Counted from the first letter of the stretch, positions 8,634-18,883 are shown. The stretch is 42,999 nucleotides of DNA from Methylococcaceae bacterium (GCA_014191975.1 BJHG01000010.1:1-42999), one strand, 5' to 3'. The notes: a model not told the origin generated them from the letters alone. Made by a program: numbers and translations.

Positions 8634-11315
8634 TTATTGACGTAAATCTTTAATCGCACGCACCACATCGTCTTTTCCTGCAATCATTTCAATGCTAAAT
8701 CCGAGTTTTTTCACCATTTCAAGCGTCGGTTCGTTGTCTTTCAAAACTTCGGCTTCAAACGACAGCATCCCTTTGGCTTTCGCGGTTTGCATGAGTGTTT
8801 TCATGAGTTTTGAACCGATGCCTAAACGCTGGCAATCGTCCGCCACTACAATCGCAAACTCTACCGAATGTCCGTCTGGGTTAACCGAATAACGTCCCAC
8901 ACCTAATTCATTCGGCATATTCGAATCTTCTGTTAAAGCAACAAACGCCATTTCGCGGTCATAATCAATTTGGGTAAAACGCACCAGCATTTCGGGTGTA
9001 AGTTCCTGCAACCCCTGATGAAAACGGAAGTATTTTGTTTTTTCAGACAATCGATTAACAAAATCCGTTTCCATTTTTGCGTCTTCAGGGCGAATTGGAC
9101 GAATCGTTACGTTTGCACCGTTTGCAGCCAAATAATGTTGCGTCAATTCGTGCGGATACGGATGAATAGCCATGTGCGCGTAGCGGCTGAGTTGGTGCGA
9201 GGTTTGTGCCTTAATCCGTGCATCGACGGCAATCGCGCCATGTGCATCAACAATTAACGGGTTAATGTCGAGTTCCAAAATTTCGGGCAATTCGCTGACC
9301 ATTTCTGAAATGTTCAACAACACGTCAACTAACGCCTGTTTATTGGCAGATGGCAAATTACGGAATTGGTCGAGATATTTTGCCGCTTTGGTTTTCGCAA
9401 TCATTTGTTCAACCATGTACGCATTTAACGGCGGCAACGCAACGGCGTTATCTTTGAGAATTTCGACCATCGTGCCGCCCAAACCAAAGCTAATCGCAGG
9501 GCCAAAAACGGGATCACGCACCACACCAATCATCAATTCTCGGCTGCTGTCCGATTTAAACATCGCTTCAACCGTCATGCCAACTTCTTTGATTTCAGGG
9601 TATTTGCTTTGAATTGCGTGTTCCATTTCGGTGAAATTACGCGCAATGTCTTCGACGCTGCCGATGTTTAAACGCACGCCGCCGATGTCTGATTTGTGAC
9701 TAAATTCAGGCATATTTATTTTCAAAACGACTGGAAAACGCAACGTTTGAGCGGCAATCATTGCATCTTTTGCACTGGTTACTTTAATCGTTTGATTTAC
9801 AGGAATATGAAACGCCGCGAGAATCGCTTTGGATTCTTGTGCGGTTAAAACGTCACGACCTTCAGCCAAAACACGTTCAATAATTAAACGTGCGCCCGTC
9901 ACATCAGGTGCGACAAGTTCGGCAGAAGGTGAGGGGATTTGTTTGAGTAAAATTTGGTTTTGCGCGTAATTCGCCAAAAAGCCAAACGCATCGACCGCTA
10001 CTTCCGGCGTGTTGAAATGCGCGACGTTGCTGTTGGCAAATAAAGCGCGTCCTTCTTCAACTTTCGCGCCACCCGTCCAAGCTGCTAAAACGGGTTTTTT
10101 GCTGTGTTTTGCGCCTTCAATAATACATTCAGCAATTTCGGTCGGATTGGTCATGGCTTGCGGCGTTAAAATGACCAACACGCCGTCGATATTGTCATCG
10201 TTTAAACACACTTCGAGCGATTTTTTGTAACGTTCCGACGTGGCATCGCCCAAAATATCAACAGGATTTGCGTGCGACCAATGAACGGGTAAAACGGCAT
10301 TCAAAGCGTGCAAACTGTCGTCGCTGAGTTCCGCCATTTTGATACCCACATCTTCGGCACGGTCGGTACTCATTACGCCAGGTCCGCCTGCGTTGGTGAT
10401 AATCGCCAAACGGTCTTGCGTGACTTCGTAATTATTCGCCAACACGCGAGCCGCTGAGAATAATTCGGAAATGCTGTAAGCGCGAACCACCCCAGCGCGT
10501 GCAATTGCCGCATCGAATACGCTATCACCGCCCACCATTGCGCCGGTGTGCGACATTGCCGCTTTGATGCCCGCTTCGTGACGACCTGATTTAATTAAAA
10601 TCACGGGCTTCAAACGTGCTGCCGCTTTCAAGCCACTTAAAAAACGGCGTGCGTCACGAATGCCTTCAACGTACATCAAAATGCCTGTCGTTTTCGTGTC
10701 GGTCGCTAAATAATCTAACACTTCGCCGAAATCAATATCCGCCGCGCCGCCCATTGAAACGACGGTTGAAAAGCCAATGTCTTGGGATTTTGCCCAATCT
10801 AAAATCGCGGTGCAAACTGCGCCTGATTGAGAAAGTAACGCTAAATTGCCGTCTTGAATGGTGCCGTCGCCAAAGGTTGCGTTTAAAAATCCGCTTGGAC
10901 GCGCCACGCCTAAACAGTTTGGGCCAATTAAACGAATGCCGTAACGGTGCGCGATGTCCAAAACTTCTTGCTGTAAACGCTTGCCTTCGTCGCCTAATTC
11001 GCCAAAACCAGCGGTGATAATAATGACGGAATTCACGCCTTTTTCACTGCATTGACGCATCACGCTCGGCACGGTTGGCGCGGGTGTTGAAATAACGACC
11101 AAATCCAAATCTTCAGGAATAGAATTTAAATCGGGATAAGCTTTTAAACCTAAAATTTGTTCACGTTTATTATTGACGGGATATAAGCCACCTTGAAATT
11201 CGGCTTCTTGCATATTGAGTAGTAATCGATAGCCGACGCTTTCGGGACGTTCAGATGCGCCAACGATGGCGACAGATTTGGGGGTGAAAAAACGATTTAA
11301 ATAATGCGGTCCCAT
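8634..11315 (-). CDS. PatZ-type protein lysine acetyltransferase (acyl-CoA synthetase-GNAT fusion)
   Basis: The gene encodes 893 residues, near the 886 of E. coli PatZ/YfiQ. Domains in order are a CoA-binding Rossmann domain (FTPKSVAIVGASERPESVG, about 9-130), a succinyl-CoA-ligase-like region (GPNCLGVARP at 131-140, SHTGAM with His256), an ATP-grasp domain (about 490-700) and a C-terminal GNAT domain from about 735. The GNAT domain includes the acetyl-CoA loop CQRLGIGSKLM. Enzymes of this layout acetylate lysines of metabolic enzymes such as acetyl-CoA synthetase, and the synthetase half is regulatory. An ADP-forming acyl-CoA synthetase activity cannot be excluded. The start at 11315 is chosen over an upstream start at 11357 because CTGGAG lies 7 bases before it and the family starts just ahead of the FTPKS motif. 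It heads a probable unit with the formate channel gene. Confidence 0.92.
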   Translation of the reverse strand: MGPHYLNRFFTPKSVAIVGASERPESVGYRLLLNMQEAEFQGGLYPVNNKREQILGLKAYPDLNSIPEDLDLVVISTPAPTVPSVMRQCSEKGVNSVIIITAGFGELGDEGKRLQQEVLDIAHRYGIRLIGPNCLGVARPSGFLNATFGDGTIQDGNLALLSQSGAVCTAILDWAKSQDIGFSTVVSMGGAADIDFGEVLDYLATDTKTTGILMYVEGIRDARRFLSGLKAAARLKPVILIKSGRHEAGIKAAMSHTGAMVGGDSVFDAAIARAGVVRAYSISELFSAARVLANNYEVTQDRLAIITNAGGPGVMSTDRAEDVGIKMAELSDDSLHALNAVLPVHWSHANPVDILGDATSERYKKSLEVCLNDDNIDGVLVILTPQAMTNPTEIAECIIEGAKHSKKPVLAAWTGGAKVEEGRALFANSNVAHFNTPEVAVDAFGFLANYAQNQILLKQIPSPSAELVAPDVTGARLIIERVLAEGRDVLTAQESKAILAAFHIPVNQTIKVTSAKDAMIAAQTLRFPVVLKINMPEFSHKSDIGGVRLNIGSVEDIARNFTEMEHAIQSKYPEIKEVGMTVEAMFKSDSSRELMIGVVRDPVFGPAISFGLGGTMVEILKDNAVALPPLNAYMVEQMIAKTKAAKYLDQFRNLPSANKQALVDVLLNISEMVSELPEILELDINPLIVDAHGAIAVDARIKAQTSHQLSRYAHMAIHPYPHELTQHYLAANGANVTIRPIRPEDAKMETDFVNRLSEKTKYFRFHQGLQELTPEMLVRFTQIDYDREMAFVALTEDSNMPNELGVGRYSVNPDGHSVEFAIVVADDCQRLGIGSKLMKTLMQTAKAKGMLSFEAEVLKDNEPTLEMVKKLGFSIEMIAGKDDVVRAIKDLRQ

Positions 11316-11487
11316 AACACAACTCCAGAAGTAATAATGATTGTGAAAGCCTAGCATTTTTGTGTGTCAATTTAAGTTAACCGAAGACCAAACGGCAAAT
11401 GTACAATGTTAACTTTGAGATGTTCGTCACAATAAAACTGTGCCTATTTTAATCTTTAACTTTTAATTCAACCCAATTTTTAATTTT

Positions 11488-12519
11488 ATGACTAATTCAG
11501 TAAATAAAATCCAATCTTTTGGCGCAGTTATGCTTGATATTGCAGGGACAATACTTGCTGATACAGAGCGCGACATTATCAATCATCCCAATACAGGTGC
11601 CGTGATTCTATTTTCACGCAATTACGAAAGCCCAGAACAAGTAACAGATTTAATTCAAAATATTCATGCGGCACGAAATGGTGAAATTTTAATCGCTGTT
11701 GATCAAGAAGGTGGACGAGTTCAACGTTTTCAAGAGGGTTTTACGCGTTTACCACCCGCAGCACTTTATCAAAATGAACCTGGAATTTCTGAAGTGGCAG
11801 GTTGGTTAATGGCTGCGGAATTATTAGCGGTTGGTGTCGATTTTAGTTTTGCGCCTGTTTTAGATGTCGATTGTGGTGTGAGTACGATTATTGGTAATCG
11901 TGCCTTTTCACAGAATGCTGAAAAAGTAACACAGCTTGCAAGTGAATTCCGACGAGGCATGAAAAGGGCTGGAATGGCGGCCACAGGTAAACATTTTCCA
12001 GGTCATGGTGCAGTCGCCTTAGATTCACATTTAGCCTTGCCAATTGATGAACGAAATTTAGAGGCGATTCGTATAAGTGATTTACAGCCATTTCGGCAAA
12101 TTATTGCCGAAGGTTTAGAGGGGATTATGCCCGCGCATGTTTTGTATTCGCAGATTGATAATCAACCCGCAGGATTTTCAGATTTTTGGATTCAACAAGT
12201 TTTGCGCCAAGAATTAGGTTTCGATGGCGTGGTATTTAGTGATGATTTAAGTATGGAAGGGGCTGCGAGTGTTGGGAGCTTTCCAGAACGGGCAAAAATT
12301 GCATTACAAGCGGGTTGTGATATGGTTTTGGTTTGTAATAATTCCACTGCGGCGATGGATGTTTTGGATTTTTTACCAATTGAAAATAATGCGAAACGTG
12401 AAAGTCGTTTGCAAAAAATGCGTGGAAAATATTTATTAAATTCTAAGCAGTTACAAGCAACTGAAGCATGGCAAAAAGCCGTATTTTTAATTCAAAATTT
12501 TACGAAACGTTACACTTAA
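11488..12519 (+). CDS. nagZ: Beta-N-acetylhexosaminidase NagZ
   Basis: NagZ is a cytoplasmic glycoside hydrolase family 3 enzyme that removes GlcNAc from anhydro-muropeptides during cell-wall recycling. The 343 residues are full length and a signal peptide is absent, as expected. Visible motifs are VDQEGGRVQRF, GKHFPGHG with the acid/base His173 loop, DSHLALP, and VVFSDDLSMEGA with the nucleophile Asp252. It acts on muropeptides imported by AmpG, whose gene is at 38.9 kb in this window. The pat gene diverges upstream; the 172 bp between them must carry both promoters. The ribosome site is weak. Confidence 0.95.
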   Translation: MTNSVNKIQSFGAVMLDIAGTILADTERDIINHPNTGAVILFSRNYESPEQVTDLIQNIHAARNGEILIAVDQEGGRVQRFQEGFTRLPPAALYQNEPGISEVAGWLMAAELLAVGVDFSFAPVLDVDCGVSTIIGNRAFSQNAEKVTQLASEFRRGMKRAGMAATGKHFPGHGAVALDSHLALPIDERNLEAIRISDLQPFRQIIAEGLEGIMPAHVLYSQIDNQPAGFSDFWIQQVLRQELGFDGVVFSDDLSMEGAASVGSFPERAKIALQAGCDMVLVCNNSTAAMDVLDFLPIENNAKRESRLQKMRGKYLLNSKQLQATEAWQKAVFLIQNFTKRYT

Positions 12520-12542
12520 ACAACCGTTTTCAGAAAAATAGA

Positions 12543-12571
12543 TTGTATAAATGCAATTAAAATAATATAAT
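12543..12571 (+). promoter_or_regulatory. Sigma-70 promoter for tRNA-fMet and the rimP-nusA-infB operon
   Basis: TTGTAT at 12543-12548 and a perfect TATAAT at 12566-12571 are separated by 17 bp. The predicted transcript start near 12578 lies about 7 bases before the tRNA. The spacing and the match are as good as any in the window. Confidence 0.75.
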
Positions 12572-12584
12572 CTAGCTCATCAAT

Positions 12585-12661
<77 letters not shown>

Positions 12662-12668
12662 GATTTTT

Positions 12669-12691
12669 AAAGCCCCATTTTGGGGTTTTTT
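12669..12691 (+). terminator. Intrinsic terminator after tRNA-fMet
   Basis: The stem AAAGCCCCA pairs with TGGGGTTTT (one G-T pair, three-base loop) and is followed by a T run. It starts 8 bases past the tRNA CCA end. Confidence 0.8.
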
Positions 12692-12749
12692 ATTTTCTAG
12701 GATTTGGATAGGTTAAATCGCTCCAATCCTATGAATAACGTGTTAATGG

Positions 12750-12773
12750 AAGAGCCTGTGGCTCTTTTTTTTT
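12750..12773 (+). terminator. Second intrinsic terminator (attenuator) just before rimP
   Basis: A perfect 7-bp stem, AAGAGCC at 12750-12756 with GGCTCTT at 12760-12766, has a TGT loop and is followed by a run of T to 12773. The rimP ATG is only 23 bases further on, leaving no room for a promoter, so the operon must be expressed by reading through this site. Confidence 0.8.
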
Positions 12774-12796
12774 GATTAAAATTAAGCGAGGACACT

Positions 12797-13282
12797 ATGA
12801 AGCAAGCCCCCGATCATTTGCTTGCGTTAATCGAACCTGTAGTCGAAGGACTAGGCTATGAGTGTGTTGGCGTTGAATATAACGCGCACCCAAGACACGG
12901 TTTATTACGCATTTACATTGACGCTGAAAATGGCGTTTTGGTTGAAGATTGCACAAAAGTCAGTCACCAAGTCAGTGGCGTTTTAGATGTTGAAGATCCT
13001 ATTACTGACAATTATTCACTCGAGGTGTCTTCGCCAGGTGCAGACAGACCGTTTTATAAACTTATTCAGTTTCAGCGTTACATTGGTAGCACTGTAGCAA
13101 TTCAGTTATTTTCACCTGTGAACGGTCGCCGTAAATTAACAGGTAAAATCATTGCAGTTGAAGACGATGTGATTACGTTTGAAGAAAACGAAAATTTATT
13201 CCAAATTCCCTTTGCCGCGTTAAGCAAAGCGCGTTTAGTTCCTGATTATCTACTCATCGAAGGAGGACGTAGTGGCAAATAA
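12797..13282 (+). CDS. rimP: Ribosome maturation factor RimP
   Basis: RimP binds the free 30S subunit early in assembly and is needed for efficient growth. The 161 residues contain the family signature [10 protein letters not shown], the [15 protein letters not shown] strand pair and the highly conserved SSPGADRPF motif, followed by the SH3-like C-terminal domain ([17 protein letters not shown]). The start is supported by GCGAGGACACT upstream. It overlaps nusA by 11 bp, and the sequence AGGAGGAC inside its last codons is the nusA ribosome site, so translation of the two is coupled. Confidence 0.95.
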   Translation: MKQAPDHLLALIEPVVEGLGYECVGVEYNAHPRHGLLRIYIDAENGVLVEDCTKVSHQVSGVLDVEDPITDNYSLEVSSPGADRPFYKLIQFQRYIGSTVAIQLFSPVNGRRKLTGKIIAVEDDVITFEENENLFQIPFAALSKARLVPDYLLIEGGRSGK

Positions 13283-14792
13283 AGAAATCTTATTAGTGGT
13301 TGAAGTTTTTTCTAATGAAAAAGAAATCGAAAAAGAAATTGTTTTTCAGGCTATTGAAGCCGCATTAGAAGCGGCCACCATTAAACGTTACGGTACGAAT
13401 ATCAAAGCACGAGTAGCGATTGACCGTAAAAATGGTGATTACCTGACGCATCGTGGTTGGGATGTTGTCGCCCCAAATCCTGATTTGGGGCGTGATGTTG
13501 AATGTCCAGTCAGTCAGATTTTGCTAGAAGTTGCACAATTTGATAATCCTGATGCGCAAATCGGTGATGTTATTTGGGAAGAAATCGAATCAGTGGATTT
13601 TGGACGCATATCTGCTCAAACTGCGAAACAAGTTATTATTCAAAAAGTACGTGATGCTGAACGTAATAAAATTGTTGATGCTTACAAATCACGTGTTGGC
13701 GAATTGATTACGGGAACCGTAAAGCGTCTTGAAAAAGGAGCTGTTTATATTGATTTAGGCGGACACGTTGAGGCCTACATTTCAAAAGAAGATATGATTC
13801 CACGTGAAGCTATGCGTTTAGGAGACAGAATTCGTGGTTATTTAAAAGAAGTTCGCCCTGAAAGCAAAGGACCGCAATTATTTGTCAGTCGCAATGCACC
13901 AGAATTATTGATTGCATTATTTCGTTTGGAAGTGCCTGAGATTGCTGAGGGTTCAATCGAAATTATGGGCGCGGCACGTGATCCTGGTTCGCGTGCAAAA
14001 TTAGCAGTAAAAAGTAATGACCCTCGTTTAGATGCCGTAGGCTCATGCGTTGGTATGCGAGGTTCACGAGTTCAATCGGTGACAAATGAACTTGCAGGCG
14101 AGCGCGTCGATATTATTATTTGGCATCCAAGCGACGCACAATTTATTATTAACGCTATGTCGCCTGCTGAAATTGAATCCATTGTTGTCGATGAGGATAA
14201 GCACAGTATGGATTTGGCTGTTGCTTCCGTAAGTTTGTCACAAGCGATTGGTCGTGGTGGTCAAAACGTACGTTTGGCAAGCCAATTAACAGGCTGGGAA
14301 TTAAACGTAATTGATGCGTCAAAAGCAGAAGAATCAAGTGAAGCAGCTGCAAACAAAACGAAACAAATGTTTATTGATTTACTAGATATTGACGCAGAAA
14401 TTGCTACCGTTTTAGTTGAAGTTGGTTTCAATACGATTGAAGAAATCGCCTACGTTCCTGCAAATGAAATGCTTGAAATTGAAGAGTTTGACGAAGACAT
14501 CGTTGAAGAATTACGTAATCGTGCGAAAGATGCATTATTGATGAGCGCCATCGCGGTCGAAGAAAATATTGAAAATCCACTTACCCCAATCGAAATGACA
14601 TTAGCAAATATGGACGGAATGGACAGTGATTTGAAGCAAGAACTCGCTGCCGAAGGCATTTTGACGTTAGACGATTTGGCTGAACTTGCAGTAGACGATT
14701 TATTGAAATTCACTAATGTGAATGAAGACCGTGCTGCCAAACTAATTATGAAAGCCCGTGAACCTTGGTTTGCTGATACGACAAACGCGTAA
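13272..14792 (+). CDS. nusA: Transcription termination/antitermination factor NusA
   Basis: NusA binds RNA polymerase and controls pausing, intrinsic and Rho-dependent termination, and rRNA antitermination. Domains in order are the N-terminal polymerase-binding domain (about 1-135), S1 (about 136-205, [20 protein letters not shown]), two KH domains with [11 protein letters not shown] and [11 protein letters not shown], and two C-terminal acidic repeats with helix-hairpin-helix character (about 360-500). These C-terminal repeats are typical of Gammaproteobacteria. The start is GTG at 13272, five bases after AGGAGGAC within the end of rimP; no ATG is available. The 506 residues are near the usual 495. 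It probably feeds back on its own operon through the upstream terminators. Confidence 0.97.
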   Translation: MANKEILLVVEVFSNEKEIEKEIVFQAIEAALEAATIKRYGTNIKARVAIDRKNGDYLTHRGWDVVAPNPDLGRDVECPVSQILLEVAQFDNPDAQIGDVIWEEIESVDFGRISAQTAKQVIIQKVRDAERNKIVDAYKSRVGELITGTVKRLEKGAVYIDLGGHVEAYISKEDMIPREAMRLGDRIRGYLKEVRPESKGPQLFVSRNAPELLIALFRLEVPEIAEGSIEIMGAARDPGSRAKLAVKSNDPRLDAVGSCVGMRGSRVQSVTNELAGERVDIIIWHPSDAQFIINAMSPAEIESIVVDEDKHSMDLAVASVSLSQAIGRGGQNVRLASQLTGWELNVIDASKAEESSEAAANKTKQMFIDLLDIDAEIATVLVEVGFNTIEEIAYVPANEMLEIEEFDEDIVEELRNRAKDALLMSAIAVEENIENPLTPIEMTLANMDGMDSDLKQELAAEGILTLDDLAELAVDDLLKFTNVNEDRAAKLIMKAREPWFADTTNA

Positions 14793-14807
14793 TGAGGAGA
14801 TGAAATT

Positions 14808-17618
14808 ATGAGTAAGAAAACAGTAGGACAGTTAGCAGAAATCGTTAAAATTCCATTAGATCGTTTATTAGTACAATTAAAAGAAGCCGGTGTTTCTGCA
14901 ACAAAAGCGGAGGACGAAATCAGTGAAGAAGAAAAAATAAAATTACTGGCGCACTTACGGAAGCGTCATGGAACCGAGGCAGAAAATTTACCAAATAAAG
15001 TTGTTTTAAAACGTCGGAAAGTGAGCGAATTAACACAATCAAGCACACCTGGTTCTGCAACAAAAACGATTAGTGTTGAAGTTCGTAAAGAAAAAACTTA
15101 CATCAAGCGTGAACAAGTAGTGCCTGAAATTACAGAGGTTAAAATCACATCAACTATTGAAGTTAGTGAAGCATCTGTTATTGAAACACAAAAATTGGTT
15201 AATGTTGATGAGACCACACAGGTCTTAGCGGTAGCATCTGATAGTGCTAAAAAGCGTGTCATTGTTGAGGATTTTGAATTGGAAGAACTTAAAGTTGTTT
15301 CAAACGTAAAATCTGAATTGACTGATTTGGAGCATTCTCAGAAATTGCAACGTGAAAAAGAACAGCGACTTGAAGATTCAATTAATCGCACGGCAGAGCG
15401 TGTTCGCGCAAATGCAGCAGCGAAACTAAATCCGCCAATACAACGCCCACGTAATAATAATTCTGGTGCGCCGAGTAATACTGGGTCGCGCCCTAATAAC
15501 GCGGCACGTCCAAATAATAATTCACCTCGGACAAATGCTAATGCAAATACGTCAGCACTGCCTAATAATGTAGTAGTTGCCTCGCCAGTTGCGAATACCG
15601 CAGCAGCTCGTGCGGCTGCAAATGCTAATGCACCTGCGAGAGTTAATGCGCCACCACGTGGCACAAATACACCACCACGTGGGAGCAACAGCGTGGGAGC
15701 GCGTGGCAATAATAATGCAGGTGGTGGGGCAGGAAATTCAGCGAATGGAAATCGAAATGACGGAAATCGTAATAAGAAAAAAGGCAAAAACGCCAAACAA
15801 CCTTCACGCAATGTAATTCAAAACGATGGCAAACATCAATTTGAAATGCCTGTCGCGCAAATGGTATATGAAGTCACTGTTCCGGAAATGATTTCGGTTG
15901 CGGATTTGGCAAACAAAATGAATGTGAAAGCCGCCTTGGCGATTAAACATTTAATGAAACTCGGCATTATGGCAACGATTAACCAAACTATCGACCAAGA
16001 TACAGCGGCGATTTTGGTTGAAGACATGGGGCATACGCCAATCATGCAAAGTGACGATGATTTCGAAAAAGAAATGCTTGCTGAAGTAACCGAAGACGAA
16101 AGTTATCCAGAACTACCGCGCGCGCCGATTGTTACCATTATGGGGCACGTCGATCACGGTAAAACATCGTTGCTCGATTATATTCGTAAAACACGCGTTG
16201 CCGCTGGTGAAGCAGGTGGTATTACACAACATATTGGCGCATACCAAGTTAAAACCGATCATGGTTCTGTTACATTCTTAGATACACCAGGTCACGCGGC
16301 ATTTACCGCAATGCGTGCGCGTGGTGCAGATGTCACTGACGTTGTTATTATTGTTGTTGCTGCGGATGATGGTGTGATGCCACAAACTAAAGAAGCCGTT
16401 GAGCACGCTCGTGCAGCAAATGTACCGATTATTGTTGCGTTGAACAAAATGGATAAACCTGGTGCAAATCCTGACAAAGTAATGCAAGAGTTATCGGTGC
16501 TGAACGTACTTGCCGAAGAATGGGGTGGTGACGTTCAATTCTTGAAAATCTCTGCGAAAACAGGTGAAGGTGTTGATGATTTAATTGAATCATTAATTGT
16601 ACAAACCGAAATTTTAGAATTAAAAGCACCTGTTGCAGGCGCGGCTTCTGGGATTGTTATCGAATCACGTTTAGATCGTGGGCGCGGGGCAGTTGCGACG
16701 ATTTTGGTTCAACGTGGAACGCTAGAAAGTGGGCAAATGGTTTTATGTGGTCAAGAATACGGTCGTGTTCGGGCGATGTTTAACGAAAACGGTAAAACGA
16801 TCAAAACGGCTGGTCCTTGTGAACCTGTAGAAATTCTAGGTTTATCAAGTACACCGAATGCAGGTGATGAATTCTTAGTTGTTCAAAACGAACGGGTCGC
16901 GAAAGAATTGGCGAAGCATCGTGAAGATCGCAAACGTCTTAAACGTCATGCCGAACAAGCGACTTCGTTGGAAGATGTCTTTAACCGAATGAAAGCAGGC
17001 GAACAAGCATCATTGAATTTAGTATTAAAAACAGATGTTCAAGGTAGTTTGGAAGCATTGCGTAGTTCGTTAATTGACTTGTCAAATGATGAGGTTACTG
17101 TAAAAGTTGTTTACGGTGGCGTGGGCGGTATTAACGAAGGTGACGTGAATTTAGCGTTAGCATCGGGTGCAATTTTGATGGGCTTCAATGTTCGAGCTGA
17201 TGCGACTTCACGTCGAATGATTGAAGAGCGTGGTGTTGACTTGCATTATTACAGTATCATTTACGAAGCAATCGACGAAGTGAAAAAATCGATTAGTGGC
17301 ATGCTTGCTCCTGAAATTAAAGAGCAATTCATGGGGCTTGCTGAAGTTCGTGATGTATTCAAATCACCAAAACTGGGTGCAATTGCCGGTTGTATGGTGC
17401 TTGATGGCGTTGTTAAACGTAACTTACCTATTCGCGTATTGCGTGAAAATGTGGTGGTTTATGAAGGCGTGTTGGAATCCTTACGTCGCTTTAAAGATGA
17501 TGTTTCTGAAGTTAAAATGGGCATGGAATGTGGTATTGGTGTGAAAAATTATAACGACATTCGTGATGGTGACCAAATCGAAGTCTTTGAACGTATCGAA
17601 GTTAGACGGGAATTGTAA
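14808..17618 (+). CDS. infB: Translation initiation factor IF-2
   Basis: IF-2 is the GTPase that places fMet-tRNA on the 30S subunit and promotes subunit joining. The 936 residues begin with an IF2_N domain ([20 protein letters not shown]). A long low-complexity linker follows, rich in Asn, Ala, Pro and Arg (about 202-325). A second IF2_N domain comes next, then the G domain with G1 GHVDHGKT at 446-453, DTPGH near 492, NKMDKP near 546 and SAKTGEG. The EF-Tu-like and C-terminal fMet-binding domains complete it. The start is preceded by a GAGGAG ribosome site. The repeated AAT and GCA codons in the linker give strong false open frames on the other strand. Its stop codon overlaps the rbfA start (TAATG). 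Confidence 0.98.
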   Translation: MSKKTVGQLAEIVKIPLDRLLVQLKEAGVSATKAEDEISEEEKIKLLAHLRKRHGTEAENLPNKVVLKRRKVSELTQSSTPGSATKTISVEVRKEKTYIKREQVVPEITEVKITSTIEVSEASVIETQKLVNVDETTQVLAVASDSAKKRVIVEDFELEELKVVSNVKSELTDLEHSQKLQREKEQRLEDSINRTAERVRANAAAKLNPPIQRPRNNNSGAPSNTGSRPNNAARPNNNSPRTNANANTSALPNNVVVASPVANTAAARAAANANAPARVNAPPRGTNTPPRGSNSVGARGNNNAGGGAGNSANGNRNDGNRNKKKGKNAKQPSRNVIQNDGKHQFEMPVAQMVYEVTVPEMISVADLANKMNVKAALAIKHLMKLGIMATINQTIDQDTAAILVEDMGHTPIMQSDDDFEKEMLAEVTEDESYPELPRAPIVTIMGHVDHGKTSLLDYIRKTRVAAGEAGGITQHIGAYQVKTDHGSVTFLDTPGHAAFTAMRARGADVTDVVIIVVAADDGVMPQTKEAVEHARAANVPIIVALNKMDKPGANPDKVMQELSVLNVLAEEWGGDVQFLKISAKTGEGVDDLIESLIVQTEILELKAPVAGAASGIVIESRLDRGRGAVATILVQRGTLESGQMVLCGQEYGRVRAMFNENGKTIKTAGPCEPVEILGLSSTPNAGDEFLVVQNERVAKELAKHREDRKRLKRHAEQATSLEDVFNRMKAGEQASLNLVLKTDVQGSLEALRSSLIDLSNDEVTVKVVYGGVGGINEGDVNLALASGAILMGFNVRADATSRRMIEERGVDLHYYSIIYEAIDEVKKSISGMLAPEIKEQFMGLAEVRDVFKSPKLGAIAGCMVLDGVVKRNLPIRVLRENVVVYEGVLESLRRFKDDVSEVKMGMECGIGVKNYNDIRDGDQIEVFERIEVRREL

Positions 17619-17977
17619 TGGCAAGAGAATTTGCTCGACACACACGAGTATCTTCACAAATGCAAAAAGAGTTGTCGTTAATTTTACAGCGTGAAATTAA
17701 CGACCCTCGCATTGGTTTTGTGACGATTAACGAAGTGATTGTGACCAAAGATTTGGCGGTAGCGAAAATTTACATTACCGTTTTGAATACGGATGATGCT
17801 GGTAAAAGAGCCAGTACAAAAGCAATGAATGCGATTTCACCGATGATTCGACATGCTTTGGCGAAAAGAATGCGTTTACGGCATATTTCGGAATTACGTT
17901 TTTATTATGATGATTCGTTTGATACTGGAATGCGTGTGGCTGAATTATTGAATGAAGTATCGGATGATTTGAAATAA
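17618..17977 (+). CDS. rbfA: 30S ribosome-binding factor RbfA
   Basis: RbfA helps 16S rRNA 5'-end maturation and cold adaptation by binding immature 30S subunits. The 119 residues carry the KH-like fold motifs: an N-terminal helix (FARHTRVSSQMQKELSLILQ), DPRIGFVTINEV and LRHISELRFYYDDSFD. The ATG overlaps the infB stop by one base, so translation is coupled. In most Gammaproteobacteria truB, rpsO and pnp follow; here a pilin gene follows instead. Confidence 0.96.
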   Translation: MAREFARHTRVSSQMQKELSLILQREINDPRIGFVTINEVIVTKDLAVAKIYITVLNTDDAGKRASTKAMNAISPMIRHALAKRMRLRHISELRFYYDDSFDTGMRVAELLNEVSDDLK

Positions 17978-17998
17978 ACGCTAACTTTTAGAGTGAAA

Positions 17999-18430
17999 AT
18001 GATGAAAGTGAAACAAATGGGTTTTACGTTAGTAGAATTGATGATTGCGGTAGCGATTGTCGGCATTTTTGCAAGTATTAGTTATCCGAGTTATCAAAGC
18101 CATATTATGAAAGCGAAACGTTCTGAAGCCCAAGCTGCTTTGGTTTCAATGGCTACGGCGATGGAACAGTGGCGTGTTGAAAATAATAACTCGTATTGTG
18201 GCTCTGGTACTGACACTGATTGCCCTACACTTTCTGTTAGTGAGATTTTTGCAGTTCAAGTTCCAATAAATGGCGGTACAAAAACATATGACTTGAGTTT
18301 TGATGCTGCACCAATGAAAACATTTTACAAATTAAAAGCAATTCCTTTTTTTTATGATAGTTGTGGAAATTTAACGTTAGATTCAACAGGAATTAAAGCG
18401 TCTTCAACAGGCACAAATTGTTGGGAATAG
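17999..18430 (+). CDS. Type IV pilin, PilE-like
   Basis: The protein has a short basic leader ending MG, then the prepilin cleavage site G|FTLVELMIAVAIVGIFA with the conserved Glu at position 5 of the mature protein. The hydrophobic helix that follows polymerises in the pilus core, and SYPSYQSHIMKAKRSEAQAAL matches PilE-type pilins. Cysteines near the C terminus (YCGSG, DSCGN, TNCWE) can form the D-region disulfide. The ATG at 17999 gives a 143-residue product; GTG at 17993 or ATG at 18002 are alternatives, and the upstream GAG is a weak ribosome site. It stands alone with no other pilus genes here. Whether it is a major or minor pilin cannot be told. Confidence 0.88.
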   Translation: MMKVKQMGFTLVELMIAVAIVGIFASISYPSYQSHIMKAKRSEAQAALVSMATAMEQWRVENNNSYCGSGTDTDCPTLSVSEIFAVQVPINGGTKTYDLSFDAAPMKTFYKLKAIPFFYDSCGNLTLDSTGIKASSTGTNCWE

Positions 18431-18457
18431 TGAAACACATTTGTCATAGAAAATTCG

Positions 18458-18486
18458 TTGACTTGTAACGCTTGCACATATAAAAT
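18458..18486 (+). promoter_or_regulatory. Sigma-70 promoter of the cold-shock gene
   Basis: TTGACT at 18458-18463 and TAAAAT at 18481-18486 are separated by exactly 17 bp. The transcript would start near 18493, about 145 bases before the gene. Confidence 0.7.
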
Positions 18487-18492
18487 CGCAAC

Positions 18493-18637
18493 CAGCTCGA
18501 AATAAATTTACCGTTATGCTTATCTCTACGAAGTTTTAGTTGTACCGCTCGTCCTGCTTAAACCATGAAGTAATCTTTAATTTCACAGCTCTACCGCCCG
18601 AAAGGGTTTTCAAAATTTTTTTAAAAAGGCTACAACA
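18493..18637 (+). promoter_or_regulatory. Long 5' leader of the cold-shock gene
   Basis: The stretch between the predicted start site and the ATG is about 145 nt and contains no gene. Leaders of this size before cspA-type genes are known to fold differently with temperature and control mRNA stability and translation. A short run CCGCCCGAAAGGG lies about 45 bases before the ATG and can form a small hairpin. I did not find a textbook cold-box sequence. The call rests on length and position. Confidence 0.5.
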
Positions 18638-18838
18638 ATGGCAACAGGTACAGTTAAGTGGTTCAACGCTGAAAAAGGTTTCGGTTTCATTCAACAAGAA
18701 AGTGGTCCAGATGTATTCGTTCACTTTCGTAACATCGCTGGATCAGGCTTCAAATCGTTAGATGAAGGACAACAAGTCCAATTCACAGTGACACAAGGTC
18801 AAAAAGGTCCACAAGCTGAAGAAGTTACTGTACTTTAA
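18638..18838 (+). CDS. Cold-shock protein, CspA family
   Basis: This is a 66-residue single cold-shock domain. RNP1 is KGFGFI and RNP2 is VFVHF, the two RNA-binding strands, and the start [15 protein letters not shown] is diagnostic. Such proteins act as RNA chaperones that melt secondary structure in mRNA. Which paralogue it is cannot be decided, and cold induction is inferred from the long leader only. A ribosome site is weak (AAAAGGCTACAACA). The gene is monocistronic, with its own promoter and terminator. Confidence 0.95.
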   Translation: MATGTVKWFNAEKGFGFIQQESGPDVFVHFRNIAGSGFKSLDEGQQVQFTVTQGQKGPQAEEVTVL

Positions 18839-18846
18839 GGCTATTG

Positions 18847-18883
18847 AAAAAGCCGCCGTTTCGTAAGAAGCGGCGGCTTTTTT
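18847..18883 (+). terminator. Intrinsic terminator after the cold-shock gene
   Basis: The 11-bp GC-rich stem AAAAGCCGCCG pairs with CGGCGGCTTTT, extends inward by about four pairs around a GTAA loop, and is followed by T residues. Confidence 0.9.

Noticed and set aside
11316..11357. 14-residue N-terminal extension of the pat gene
   Set aside because: A good ribosome site precedes the internal ATG at 11315, where the family normally starts.
15338..15811. Long open frame on the minus strand within infB, rich in Leu, Pro, Phe and Ala
   Set aside because: It is the mirror of the Asn/Ala/Pro-rich IF-2 linker and has no ribosome site or family match.
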